33,160 nucleotides of DNA from Anaerolineae bacterium (lineage in GTDB: Bacteria; Chloroflexota; Anaerolineae; J036; Brachytrichaceae). Where the stretch lies: positions 1 through 33,160 of the forward strand of contig JAIMBB010000022.1 in the NCBI GenBank assembly GCA_023511655.1. Reading direction: 5' to 3'. How positions within the stretch are numbered: the stretch's first letter is position 1; every line of letters begins with the position of its first letter. The position numbers and the translations under genes were made by a program. The notes below the pieces were generated by a model that saw only the letters and a list, made by a program, of their open reading frames with translations, did no database searches and had not been told where the DNA came from. Below, piece after piece: positions 1-7,625 of the stretch.

Positions 1-1
1 G

Positions 2-793
2 CGCTGGATGGGTGGGCGGATGCCGCTCTCCACCGAGCTGGCCGGCGCGCTCCGCGCCCAGCTCGAAGCCGCGCGTCAGGGCTGCTGGGACGAGCCGGAG
101 ATGCAGGCTGTCCGCCCGATCCTGGAGCTACAGGCGCAGCGCTCTCGCTTGCCGGAGCCAGACGAGCTGTTGATTGAGCGCGTCCAAACCCGCGAAGGGC
201 ACCACCTGTTCTTCTTCCCTCTCGAGGGACGTTCCGTGCACGAGGGCCTGGCTGCGCTGGTCGCCTTTCGGCTCTCTCGCCGCAAATCGATCTCGTTCTC
301 CTTCGCCGTCAACGACTACGGCTTCGAGTTGCTCTCGCCCGACCCGCCGGATGTAAGCGACCTGCCGGCGCTCTTTGCGCCGGATGGCCTGGCCGACGAC
401 CTGGTCGCCAGCCTGAACGCCGCCGAGCTGGCGCGCCGCCAGTTCCGCGAGGTGGCCCGCATCGCCGGCCTGCTCTTCGAGGGCCTGCCCAGCCGGCGCA
501 AGAGCACCCGCCAGCTACAGGCCTCCAGCAACCTGTTCTACGAGGTCTTCAGCAAGTATGATCCCGACAACTTGCTGCTCGTCCAGGCGCGGCGCGAGGT
601 GCTGGAGCGCCAGTTGGAGGAAAGCCGACTCATGCGCGCCCTCCAGCGGATCGCGGCCGGCCGCATCACGCTGCTGGACGTGCCCAAGCCCACCCCGCTG
701 GCCTTCCCGCTGATGGTAGATCGCCTGCGCGAGCAACTGAGCAGCGAGGCGCTGATCGAGCGCGTGCGCAAGATGCAGAGCCAGTTCGCCTAG
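2..793 (+). CDS. Ligase-associated Lhr-type DEXH-box helicase, C-terminal fragment (5' partial)
   Basis: The reading frame is already open at base 2, before the first ATG at 8 (the residues before it read R-W), so this is the 3' end of a longer gene. The visible 263 residues match the C-terminal region of bacterial Lhr-like helicases of the ligase-associated type: an opening GGRMPLST block, then the conserved ASSNLFYEVFSKYDPDNLLL stretch, then LERQLEESRL and a PTPLAFPL segment close to the end. The DEAD/DEXH motor motifs would lie upstream of the window. In the family these proteins are ATP-dependent 3'-5' nucleic-acid translocases that work in DNA repair beside an ATP-dependent ligase, an exonuclease and a metallophosphoesterase. 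The last of these follows here on the same strand, which supports the call. What I see is the C-terminal fingerprint; the repair role is family knowledge. Confidence 0.85.
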   Translation, partial: RWMGGRMPLSTELAGALRAQLEAARQGCWDEPEMQAVRPILELQAQRSRLPEPDELLIERVQTREGHHLFFFPLEGRSVHEGLAALVAFRLSRRKSISFSFAVNDYGFELLSPDPPDVSDLPALFAPDGLADDLVASLNAAELARRQFREVARIAGLLFEGLPSRRKSTRQLQASSNLFYEVFSKYDPDNLLLVQARREVLERQLEESRLMRALQRIAAGRITLLDVPKPTPLAFPLMVDRLREQLSSEALIERVRKMQSQFA

Positions 794-804
794 CGCGCAC
801 GTGC

Positions 805-881
805 TACGCACTACGCAATACGCAATACGGAATACGTATTACGTAGTGCGTATTGCGTATTCCGTATTTCGTATTTCGTGT
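805..881. repeat. 77-bp array of eleven 7-bp units forming an inverted repeat
   Basis: Eleven contiguous heptamers lie between the helicase and the phosphoesterase. The first six begin TACG (TACGCAA type) and the last five are of the complementary T-N-CGTAT type (TGCGTAT, TCCGTAT, TTCGTAT). The whole block can therefore fold back on itself around position 843. Heptameric CAATACG/CGTATTG arrays of this kind are scattered in several bacterial genomes. Here the array occupies almost the whole intergenic gap. Confidence 0.75.
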
Positions 882-903
882 TGAGCATCACATGTTTTGG
901 GAC

Positions 904-1560
904 ATGGAGATCACCCTCGTAGGTGAGGTGGTGCGCCTTTTGCCGGAGCGGGCGATGTTCTGGCCGCGGCAGCGCGCTTTGTTCGTCGCCGACCTGCACG
1001 TCGGCAAGGCAGCGGCCTTCCGCGCTGCCGGGTTGGCCGTGCCGGAGGGCTACTTGGCCGACGACCTCAGCCGGCTCGCGCAGGCCATCGCGCGGGTCGG
1101 CGCGCGGCGGGTGATCTTCCTGGGCGACCTGCTGCACGCGGCGCAGGGGGTGACCTCCCAGGTGATCGCCCAGGTGGCGGCCTGGCGGCGCAGCCACGCC
1201 GATTGTCAATTCCTCGTCGTGCGCGGCAACCACGATCGGCGCGCCGGCGACCCGCCGCCCGAATGGGAGATGGATTGCGCAGATGAGCCGCACTTCGAAG
1301 CGCCGTTTGTGCTGCGCCACGCGCCGGGGTTAAGCGACGATGGCTATGTGCTCGCCGGCCACCTGCACCCGGCGGTGAGCTTGCACGGGCGCGGCAAGCT
1401 GCGCGCCCGCCTGCCATGTTTTGTGGTCAGCCCGCGCCAGATGATCTTGCCAGCTTTTGGCGGCTTCACCGGCGCAGCCGTGATCCGTCCGGGGGCCGGC
1501 GAGCGCATTTATGCGATCGCCGACCAGGCCGTGATCCCCATCAACGATGGCATGGCGTGA
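904..1560 (+). CDS. pdeM: Ligase-associated DNA damage response metallophosphoesterase
   Basis: This 218-residue calcineurin-like phosphoesterase carries the complete dinuclear metal signature: DLH at residues 30-32, GD at 74-75, GNHD at 108-111, H139 in LRHAPG, and GHLHP at 152-156. The C-terminal SPRQMILPAFGGFTGA block is typical of the small ligase-associated branch (PdeM) rather than of general MPPs. I start at the ATG at 904 (MEITLVGEV), which matches the usual start of the family. ATGs at 853 and 892 are in frame, but 853 lies inside the heptamer repeat, and none has a convincing ribosome binding site. It follows the helicase fragment on the same strand and probably belongs to the same repair gene set. 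The physiological substrate is not known with certainty in the family. Confidence 0.85.
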   Translation: MEITLVGEVVRLLPERAMFWPRQRALFVADLHVGKAAAFRAAGLAVPEGYLADDLSRLAQAIARVGARRVIFLGDLLHAAQGVTSQVIAQVAAWRRSHADCQFLVVRGNHDRRAGDPPPEWEMDCADEPHFEAPFVLRHAPGLSDDGYVLAGHLHPAVSLHGRGKLRARLPCFVVSPRQMILPAFGGFTGAAVIRPGAGERIYAIADQAVIPINDGMA

Positions 1561-1569
1561 CGCCACCCC

Positions 1570-2799
1570 TCATGACACATCCACCATCAACGATTGAAGC
1601 CCATGAAAGTGATACGCATTGCGATAGGTTGGCTGCTCCAGCAGGGCCAGCTTGGGCGCGCGGCGCGCCAGCGTCCCCAGCGCAACCTCCAGCTCCAGGC
1701 GGGCCAGCGGCGCGCCGATGCAGAAGTGAATGCCGCCGCCGAACGACAGGTGAGGGTTATCGCTGCGCGTGATGTCCAACACCGCCGGCTGCGGGAAGCG
1801 CTGTGGGTCGCGGTTGGCTGCGCCCAGCAGAAGGGCGACCGTGTCGCCGAACTTGAAACGATGCCCGTTCCATTCCAGGTCGTCTAAGACCCAGCGGGTG
1901 AACAGGTGGAGCGGCGTGTCGAAGCGCAGCAGCTCTTCCACCGCCGAGCGGGTCAGCTCTGGGTGGGCGACCAGCTTCTCCCATTGATCGCGGTGGGTGA
2001 GCAAGGCGTAGACGCCGTTGCCGATCACGTTCACCGTGGCCTCGTGGCCGGCGTTGAGCAACTGCATACAACTGGAGATCAGCTCGTGCTCGGTCAGCCG
2101 ATTGCCCTGGTCCTCGGCCTCGATCAAGTGGCTGATGAGGTCATCGGTCGGCGCACGCCGGCGCTCGTTCACCAGGTCTTTGAGATAAGCGTAGAACTCC
2201 TGTGTGGCTTGGACAGCCTGGCGCTCCTGCTCGCGCGTGCGGCCCAGTTCATACATGGCAACCATCGCGTGCGACCAGCGCAGCAGGTGGTCGCTCATCT
2301 CGACCGGCACGCCCAACATGCGGGCGATGGTGACCACCGGCACCGGCGTGGCGTAGGCCGGCAGCAGGTCCACCTTGCCACGGGCCAGCATCTCGTCTAT
2401 GAGCTGATCGCACAGCGCCTGGATCTGCGGGCGCAGGCGCTCGATCTGGCGGGCCATGAAGGCCTTTTGCACCAGCCCGCGCAAGCGGGTGTGATCGGGC
2501 GGCTCCATCTGGATCATCGTGGCGTTGTCCACGTCGTAGAAGGGCTTTAGCTCATCGGGGATCGGCGGCCAGCCCAGCTCTTCGCGCGTGCGCAGGTGGG
2601 TGATCTGCCGGCCGAAGCGCCGGTCGCGCAGCAGGGCGTTCACGTCACTCCAGCAGGCGAAGCACCACAGGTCGAAGTCCTCCCAGTAGAACGGCTGGGG
2701 CAGCGCGCGCAGCGCGTCGTAGTATGGGTAAGGGTTGTTATAGAAGTGCGGGTCGCGCGGGTTTAACCGAACGCTCGAATCGCGTATCTCGAGGTGCAT
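1570..2799 (-). CDS. Cytochrome P450
   Basis: A 409-residue soluble bacterial (class I type) P450. The heme-thiolate loop FGGGIHFCIG lies at residues 353-362, with Cys360 as the axial ligand. The K-helix ExxR is E289-R292, and the I-helix oxygen-activation motif reads AGHEAT (250-255), close to the usual AGxET/AGHDT. The PPDHTRLRGLVQKAF segment near residue 100 is typical of CYP107-like enzymes. There is no membrane anchor, so the enzyme should be cytosolic and depend on a separate ferredoxin and reductase, neither of which is adjacent. The substrate cannot be read from the sequence. It converges with the phosphoesterase gene (9-bp gap) and diverges from gdhA, with a 173-bp intergenic region shared by the two starts. 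The start ATG at 2799 gives the normal family length; the ribosome binding site is weak. Confidence 0.93.
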   Translation of the reverse strand: MHLEIRDSSVRLNPRDPHFYNNPYPYYDALRALPQPFYWEDFDLWCFACWSDVNALLRDRRFGRQITHLRTREELGWPPIPDELKPFYDVDNATMIQMEPPDHTRLRGLVQKAFMARQIERLRPQIQALCDQLIDEMLARGKVDLLPAYATPVPVVTIARMLGVPVEMSDHLLRWSHAMVAMYELGRTREQERQAVQATQEFYAYLKDLVNERRRAPTDDLISHLIEAEDQGNRLTEHELISSCMQLLNAGHEATVNVIGNGVYALLTHRDQWEKLVAHPELTRSAVEELLRFDTPLHLFTRWVLDDLEWNGHRFKFGDTVALLLGAANRDPQRFPQPAVLDITRSDNPHLSFGGGIHFCIGAPLARLELEVALGTLARRAPKLALLEQPTYRNAYHFHGLQSLMVDVS

Positions 2800-2907
2800 C
2801 TTGCCGGTCAGTATAGATGCAAGCCGTGCCTCTTGCGCAGGCAGGCGCTAACGTTTCGACTATCCACATGTAATAGAATCTTAAAAGCTTTGCCTGGATG
2901 CATAAGC

Positions 2908-2939
2908 GATCGTGTGCAGGTGACACCTGTGGCGCGATC
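2908..2939. promoter_or_regulatory. Nested inverted repeat upstream of gdhA
   Basis: A perfect 6-1-6 palindrome, CAGGTG-A-CACCTG (2917-2929), is bracketed by GATCG (2908-2912) and CGATC (2935-2939), all centred on about 2923. It lies 33 bp before the gdhA start. It could be an operator for a dimeric regulator or an RNA hairpin in the gdhA leader. A TAGAAT hexamer at 2874-2879 is a possible -10 element, which would place the hairpin inside the transcript. The function is inferred from position only. Confidence 0.4.
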
Positions 2940-2972
2940 TGGATTCGACACAATTGATTTGGAGGGTGATCC

Positions 2973-4310
2973 ATGACGATCTTCGACCCGATGCGCTCGT
3001 CGGTGTCTACGCCGACGACGAACGGCGCCGAGCTATCTGCTCCACTGCAGGGGCCGGTGGCCGCTAAAACCGATAGCGCCTATGCGACGGCGCTGGCCCA
3101 GTTCGACCGTGCCGCCCAGATTCTCAACCTCGATCCCGGATTGGCGGCCATGTTGCGTTCCTGCAAACGCGAACTCACCGTGAACTTTCCGGTGAAGATG
3201 GATAACGGCGAGATTCGTCGCTTCACCGGCTACCGTGTTCATCACAACACGGCGCGCGGCCCGACGAAGGGCGGCATCCGCTATGCCCCATATGTTGACC
3301 TGGACGAGGTGCGCGCCCTGGCCATGTGGATGACGTGGAAATGCGCGGTAGTGAACATCCCCTACGGTGGGGCTAAGGGCGGCGTGGTGTGCAATCCCAA
3401 GGAGCTATCGCCGCGCGAGCTGGAGGGCCTGACGCGCCGCTACACCACCGAGATCTCGCCGTTCATCAGCCCCGAAGGAGACATCCCCGCGCCGGACATG
3501 GGCACGAACCCGCAGATCATGGCATGGATCATGGACACCTACTCGATGCACCGCGGCTATTCCGTACCGGCCATCGTCACCGGCAAACCGGTGAACATCG
3601 GGGGGTCGGCTGGACGTTTCGAGGCTACCGGCCGGGGCATCATGTTCACCGTGCGCGAGGCCTACCACACCTTCGGCTGGAACTTCGACGGCATCCGCGT
3701 CGTCGTGCAGGGCTTCGGCAACGTCGGCTCGATCACTGCGCAGACAGCGCACGAGATGGGTTGCAAAGTGATCGCCGTGAGCGATGTCGAAGGTGGCATT
3801 TACAATCCGAACGGGATAGACGTTCCACGCCTGCGGCGCTACATGCGCGAGCATCACACCGTGCAAGGATTCGACGGCGCCGACAAGATCACCAACGCTG
3901 AGTTGCTCGAATTGCCGTGCGACGTGTTGGTGCCGGCGGCGATGGAGAACCAGATCACCCGCGCCAATGCGGCCCGGATCAAAGCACGCATGGTGGCCGA
4001 AGGCGCAAATGGGCCGACCACGCCTGAGGCCGACGAGATCCTGATGGCCAACAACGTGCTGGTCATCCCCGACATCTTGTGCAATGCCGGCGGCGTGGTC
4101 GTCAGTTACTTCGAGTGGGTGCAGAGCTTGCAGCAGCTTTTCTGGGAGGAGGACGACGTGACCCATCGCCTGGAACGCATCATGGTGCGCAGCTTCCACG
4201 ATGTGTATGAGCTATCGGTGCGTATGGACCTGGACTTACGCACTGCGGCGCTGGTGTTGGGCATCGGACGGGTGGCCGAGGCTACCCAGACGCGTGGGTT
4301 GTATCCGTAG
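2973..4310 (+). CDS. gdhA: Glu/Leu/Phe/Val dehydrogenase (glutamate dehydrogenase)
   Basis: A 445-residue hexameric-type amino-acid dehydrogenase that interconverts glutamate and 2-oxoglutarate plus ammonia with NAD(P). The N-terminal substrate domain has KGGIRYAP (99-106), the active-site lysine in PYGGAKGGV (K135), and PAPDMGTN with the catalytic Asp (D175). The C-terminal Rossmann domain has the dinucleotide loop QGFGNVGS (246-253), and [12 protein letters not shown] near the end completes the family pattern. The start at 2973 is supported by GGAGGG (2961-2966) seven bases upstream. About 25 residues before the conserved part are low-complexity (Ser/Thr/Ala). The enzyme is cytosolic and sits at the junction of nitrogen and carbon metabolism. 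No partner gene lies next to it. Leucine or another amino acid as substrate cannot be excluded, but glutamate is most likely. Confidence 0.93.
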   Translation: MTIFDPMRSSVSTPTTNGAELSAPLQGPVAAKTDSAYATALAQFDRAAQILNLDPGLAAMLRSCKRELTVNFPVKMDNGEIRRFTGYRVHHNTARGPTKGGIRYAPYVDLDEVRALAMWMTWKCAVVNIPYGGAKGGVVCNPKELSPRELEGLTRRYTTEISPFISPEGDIPAPDMGTNPQIMAWIMDTYSMHRGYSVPAIVTGKPVNIGGSAGRFEATGRGIMFTVREAYHTFGWNFDGIRVVVQGFGNVGSITAQTAHEMGCKVIAVSDVEGGIYNPNGIDVPRLRRYMREHHTVQGFDGADKITNAELLELPCDVLVPAAMENQITRANAARIKARMVAEGANGPTTPEADEILMANNVLVIPDILCNAGGVVVSYFEWVQSLQQLFWEEDDVTHRLERIMVRSFHDVYELSVRMDLDLRTAALVLGIGRVAEATQTRGLYP

Positions 4311-4427
4311 CAAAGTCACAAGGGTCTCTACAACAAAAAGAGCTCGGACTCCCTAAGCCCCTCTACATCTTTCGGCCTCCATTGCGCTCGCGTTTGCCCA
4401 TCGAACTATGGGAAACTAGGCGCTGGT

Positions 4428-5366
4428 ATGGCTAACTTGAAAATATCCCTTCGCATTTTGGCGCTGGTGTTGACAGCCGGCGTCCTGGCAGCCGTGGCTT
4501 CGCAACCGACCGCTGCAAACAGCAGCGTCGGTGCGATGTCTGCGCCGCTTGCCCAATCCACACCTACGCCGCGCGCCACCGTCACCTCCACACCTCGGCC
4601 CACGGCGACGCCGAGGCCGACCGTGACGGCTGTGCCGCGCGCCACCGCAACCATTGCGCTTCCACCAGGCATCACCGTCCAGCCGATCAGCAAAACCACC
4701 TCCATCAAGTCGTACAAGACGATGGTGACTATGCGGCTGGATGGTCAAAGTGCCGGCCGGGTGGCCAAAGGCGAGTTCAACGCTGAGGTGCAGACCGACG
4801 CAGCGGCCCGACGACAGAGCATCGGCATCGCCGGTAACCTGGTGCCGGTCTTGCTGGGCCGGTACTTGCAAGGCATCCCGGTCAGCGGGTTGACTGTATA
4901 TCTGATGGACGGCAAGCCCTACGTAGTCGCGCAGGCCTTGATCCTCAAGGTATGCGCCGTGCCGGGCGCGCCGATCGCCGGCCTCGACCAGTTGAGCAGC
5001 GGCCTGTCCGCCGAAGTGTTGCTATCGCAATTGACGGGCAGCAACAAAATCTACGGCACGTTGGTAGGCAACGAGATGGTCAATGGCATTCAGACCAAGC
5101 GTTACCGGCTCGACACCAAAACGATCAACGCGCTGGCGAAAAGGAGCGGTGCAACCGCAGAGCTCAAGAGCGGGGATGTGTGGATCGCCACTCAAGGCGA
5201 TTACATCGTGCGGCTGGTCGTGGAGGGTGCGGGCAACCTGGCAGCCAACGCTGGGGTGGACTTCACCGGCAATGCCAACATCACGCTGAACGTATCCGAT
5301 TTGAACAAGGTGCCTTCCTTTCAACTGCCGGGCCAGTGCAACAACCCGATGCGCCTGCCGGGTTGA
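4428..5366 (+). CDS. Secreted Thr/Pro-rich protein, LppX/LolA-like fold possible
   Basis: I do not recognise a named family with certainty. Residues 1-30 form a signal peptide (basic N-terminus, Leu/Ala/Val core). Residues 44-76 form a Thr/Pro/Arg-rich linker with repeated TPRPT units, of the kind used as a wall-spanning stalk in Chloroflexota. The globular part (about 85-312) alternates short hydrophobic strands with phrases such as MRLDGQSAGRV, GLTVYLMDGKPYV, RYRLDTKTINAL and DVWIATQGDYIVRLVVEG. This resembles the half-barrel lipid-binding fold of LolA/LppX/LprG-type proteins. There is no lipobox cysteine, so it may be tethered or released after cleavage. Cysteines are few (in LKVCAVPG and GQCN). 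It stands alone on its strand, 117 bp after gdhA. Confidence 0.6.
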   Translation: MANLKISLRILALVLTAGVLAAVASQPTAANSSVGAMSAPLAQSTPTPRATVTSTPRPTATPRPTVTAVPRATATIALPPGITVQPISKTTSIKSYKTMVTMRLDGQSAGRVAKGEFNAEVQTDAAARRQSIGIAGNLVPVLLGRYLQGIPVSGLTVYLMDGKPYVVAQALILKVCAVPGAPIAGLDQLSSGLSAEVLLSQLTGSNKIYGTLVGNEMVNGIQTKRYRLDTKTINALAKRSGATAELKSGDVWIATQGDYIVRLVVEGAGNLAANAGVDFTGNANITLNVSDLNKVPSFQLPGQCNNPMRLPG

Positions 5367-5402
5367 AGCCCGGCACCGGCACGTTGGACGCTTTAGCTGC
5401 TC

Positions 5403-5576
5403 CTATTCGAACAAACGCCCAATGGCTCTCCTACCGAGTTCGTGTCGGACCACCTCACCAGTTTTGATCTCGTAGCGCGTGAACTCGTTCCGGGGCAGCA
5501 GAGCGACGTCCGCGGTTGTCCAGCGCACTTTCTCACCATCGGCGCGTGGATGGGCTTGAGCAACGATTTCACTCAC
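5403..5576 (-). pseudogene. Remnant resembling the N-terminus of a Uma2-family protein
   Basis: A 57-codon minus-strand frame from a GTG at 5576 reads KVRWTTADVALLPRN, then EFTRYEIKTGEVV, then soon stops. Uma2-family (DUF820, restriction-endonuclease-like) proteins begin with a very similar block: aromatic-T-x-x-D, then LP, then RYEIIDGEL. The catalytic core that should follow is absent; the frame ends after HELGRRAIGRLFE. I interpret it as a truncated relic, though a genuine small protein is possible. It lies downstream of pyrB on the same strand, in a 238-bp gap that otherwise holds nothing recognisable. Confidence 0.35.
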
Positions 5577-5604
5577 AGCGGCGTACTCCGAGCGCAGGCA
5601 CAAT

Positions 5605-6549
5605 TTACTCCACTGCGCCGAGCACCATGGCCAGCAACGCCATGCGGACGAACACGCCGTAACGGGCCTGGCGGAAGTAAGCGGCGTTCGGCAGGGCGTC
5701 CACATCGGTGCCGATCTCGTCCACGCGCGGGAGCGGATGCATCACCACGAGGCCGGGTTTCGCCGAGCGCACTGCCTGCTCGGTGATGACGTATACGCCC
5801 TTGTAGCGCATGTATTCCTCGACCGTCTCGAACCGCTCCTGCTGGATGCGGGTGACGTAGACCACGTCGGCCTGGGCAAGGGCGGCGTTCATGTTCTCGG
5901 TCTCGATCACGATCAGCCCCTGGTTGCGCAGGCCGGCGATCAACTCGGCAGGCATGGCCAGCGCCTTCGGCGCGCACAGAATGAGCCGCGCCTTCCAATG
6001 CGCCAGCGCCTTCGCCAGCGAATGCACCGTGCGGCCGTGCTTCAGGTCGCCCACCATGGCGACCGTCAAGCCGTCCAGGGTGCCTTTTTCGCGTTCGATG
6101 GTGTACAGGTCGAGGAGCGCTTGTGTGGGATGCTCGCCGGTGCCGTCGCCGGCGTTGATGACAGGCACGCTGGCTGCATCGGCCAGGGCGCGCGCGGAGC
6201 CGACCGCCGGATGGCGTTGCACGATCACGTCAGCGTAGCCTTCCAGCATGCGCCCGGAGTCGTAGATGGATTCGCCCTTGGCGGCGCTGCTGCTGGTCTT
6301 CGCTTCGGCCACGCTAATGACCGATCCTCCCAGCCGGTGCATGGCGCTCTCGAATGACAGGCGCGTGCGCGTGCTCGGCTCATAAAAAACGGTCGCCAGG
6401 ATGCGACCGTTCAACAATGACAGCCGTTGCCCTTGCTGAAGCTGCTGCTCGAACCGGCCGGCTTGATCGAGGATGGCGCGGATTTCGTCTTTATTGAGGT
6501 CGGCAATACTGACGATATCCCGTCCGATGAGTGGATTGCTGCTTTTCAT
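5605..6549 (-). CDS. pyrB: Aspartate carbamoyltransferase catalytic subunit
   Basis: A 314-residue enzyme that condenses carbamoyl phosphate with aspartate in de novo pyrimidine synthesis. The carbamoyl-phosphate loop STRTR is at 59-63. The 80s loop has the catalytic Lys91 in AAKGES. GDGTGEHPTQALLDLYTI (134-151) holds the conserved His and Gln, and HPLPRVDEI near the C-terminus completes the active site. The start at 6549 (MKSSNPLIGRDI) gives the family's usual length; an in-frame ATG at 6669 would add 40 unrelated residues. No strong ribosome binding site is visible. No regulatory pyrI and no dihydroorotase gene is adjacent, so a simple catalytic trimer is likely. It lies downstream of the lutA-like gene on the same strand but is separated from it by a hairpin. 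Confidence 0.95.
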   Translation of the reverse strand: MKSSNPLIGRDIVSIADLNKDEIRAILDQAGRFEQQLQQGQRLSLLNGRILATVFYEPSTRTRLSFESAMHRLGGSVISVAEAKTSSSAAKGESIYDSGRMLEGYADVIVQRHPAVGSARALADAASVPVINAGDGTGEHPTQALLDLYTIEREKGTLDGLTVAMVGDLKHGRTVHSLAKALAHWKARLILCAPKALAMPAELIAGLRNQGLIVIETENMNAALAQADVVYVTRIQQERFETVEEYMRYKGVYVITEQAVRSAKPGLVVMHPLPRVDEIGTDVDALPNAAYFRQARYGVFVRMALLAMVLGAVE

Positions 6550-6650
6550 CGGGCCTGCATTGTACCGTCCTCGCCAGGCACACTCACCAGGCTTCTCGAA
6601 GTGGGACCACACTATGCAGCCGCATACCATGGCCATCGGGTCAAACGGCC

Positions 6651-6697
6651 AAAAGCCCACGGGCTTCAACCGAGCAATCGAGAATCTAAAGCCCGTG
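6651..6697 (-). terminator. Inverted repeats at the 3' end of the lutA-like gene; possible terminator
   Basis: On the minus strand the last codons of the upstream gene, CACGGGCTT, are mirrored 22 bases later by AAGCCCGTG. That copy is itself half of a tight hairpin AAGCCC-GT-GGGCTT followed by TT. The 2-base loop and short T run make it a weak intrinsic terminator at best. The AAGCCC...GGGCTT pattern also recurs as a dispersed repeat in many genomes. It may reduce read-through into pyrB. Confidence 0.35.
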
Positions 6698-7426
6698 CGC
6701 TCTTCCTGCCAACACTTCCGCTACGTGCATCACCCGCCTGTTCGAGCCGACGCGCGAGAGGCCGCCGTTGATGTGCATCATGCAACTGGCGTCGCCGGTG
6801 ATCACGAAGTCACACTCGGCAGCGTTGATGGCGCTCAGCTTATCGCTCAGCATGGCCCCGCTGATAGCGCTCATCTTGATGGCAAACAGCCCGCCGAAGC
6901 CGCAACACTGGTCGTGGCCGGGCATCTCGACCAGCGTCAGGTTTTTCACGTTGCGCAGCAACAGGCGTGGTTGGTGAGCGACGCCCAGGCCGCGATAGCC
7001 GTGGCAGGCATCGTGGATGGCCGCGCGCGTCGGTCGCGGCAGCGACGCACCAACGTCGGTTACGCCCAGCACATCCACCAGGTATTGCGTCAGCTCGTAG
7101 GTGCGCGATGCGATTTGCTGCGCCTCCGCTTCCCGGCGATGGCCGCGGAACAGCTCCGGGTAATAGTGCTGCACCATCGCCGCACACGAACCCGACGGGG
7201 TGACGATGGCCTCGTAGCCGGCGAAGACATCCAGGAAATGCTCGGCCACCTGGCGCGCTTCTTGATTGAAGCCGGAATTGAACGCCGGTTGGCCACAACA
7301 CGTCTGAGCCTGAGGAAATTCCAGCTTCACCCCAACCCTTTTCAGCACGTCGAAGGCTGCCTCGCCGATGGTCGGGAAGATCGTATCTATGATGCACGTC
7401 ACAAAATAAGCCACGCGGTTCATCAT
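6686..7426 (-). CDS. LutA/YkgE-type (Fe-S) oxidoreductase with two CCG domains
   Basis: A 246-residue protein matching the LutA/YkgE size. It opens with FVTCIIDTIFP and has two CCG modules. The first has CCGQPAFNSG (residues 43-52) and C81; the second has C141 (CHGYRGLG), CCGFGGLFA (174-182) and a final DASC. Such cysteine-rich domains bind non-cubane Fe-S clusters in heterodisulfide reductase and in lactate/glycolate-oxidising complexes. LutA normally works with LutB and LutC, which oxidise L-lactate to pyruvate, but neither partner is next to this gene. I start at the tandem ATGs 7426/7423; the frame is open further upstream to 7627 without resemblance to the family. Its upstream neighbour is divergent. 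The specific substrate is therefore uncertain. Confidence 0.8.
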   Translation of the reverse strand: MMNRVAYFVTCIIDTIFPTIGEAAFDVLKRVGVKLEFPQAQTCCGQPAFNSGFNQEARQVAEHFLDVFAGYEAIVTPSGSCAAMVQHYYPELFRGHRREAEAQQIASRTYELTQYLVDVLGVTDVGASLPRPTRAAIHDACHGYRGLGVAHQPRLLLRNVKNLTLVEMPGHDQCCGFGGLFAIKMSAISGAMLSDKLSAINAAECDFVITGDASCMMHINGGLSRVGSNRRVMHVAEVLAGRAHGL

Positions 7427-7625
7427 GGCTGGTGATGCTAGCATGTTCGCTCTCGACCACAACCCGATTTCCCCTGACGTGCGATCCGATGTGACCCATC
7501 GCTTTGAACAACGTCGCAGAGGTTGATCAATGGGCAGGCGCTCTCGCCAGCGGCCGAATTGGCCCAACGCGAGCGTATTGGGTTGGTTCAGCCTGAGCGG
7601 TGAGCGAACGAGTAAGATTGGCCCC

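Noticed and set aside
5357-5374. GCCGGG/CCCGGC hairpin over the stop codon of the secreted protein gene as a terminator
   Set aside because: The stem is short and overlaps the coding end, and no T run follows.
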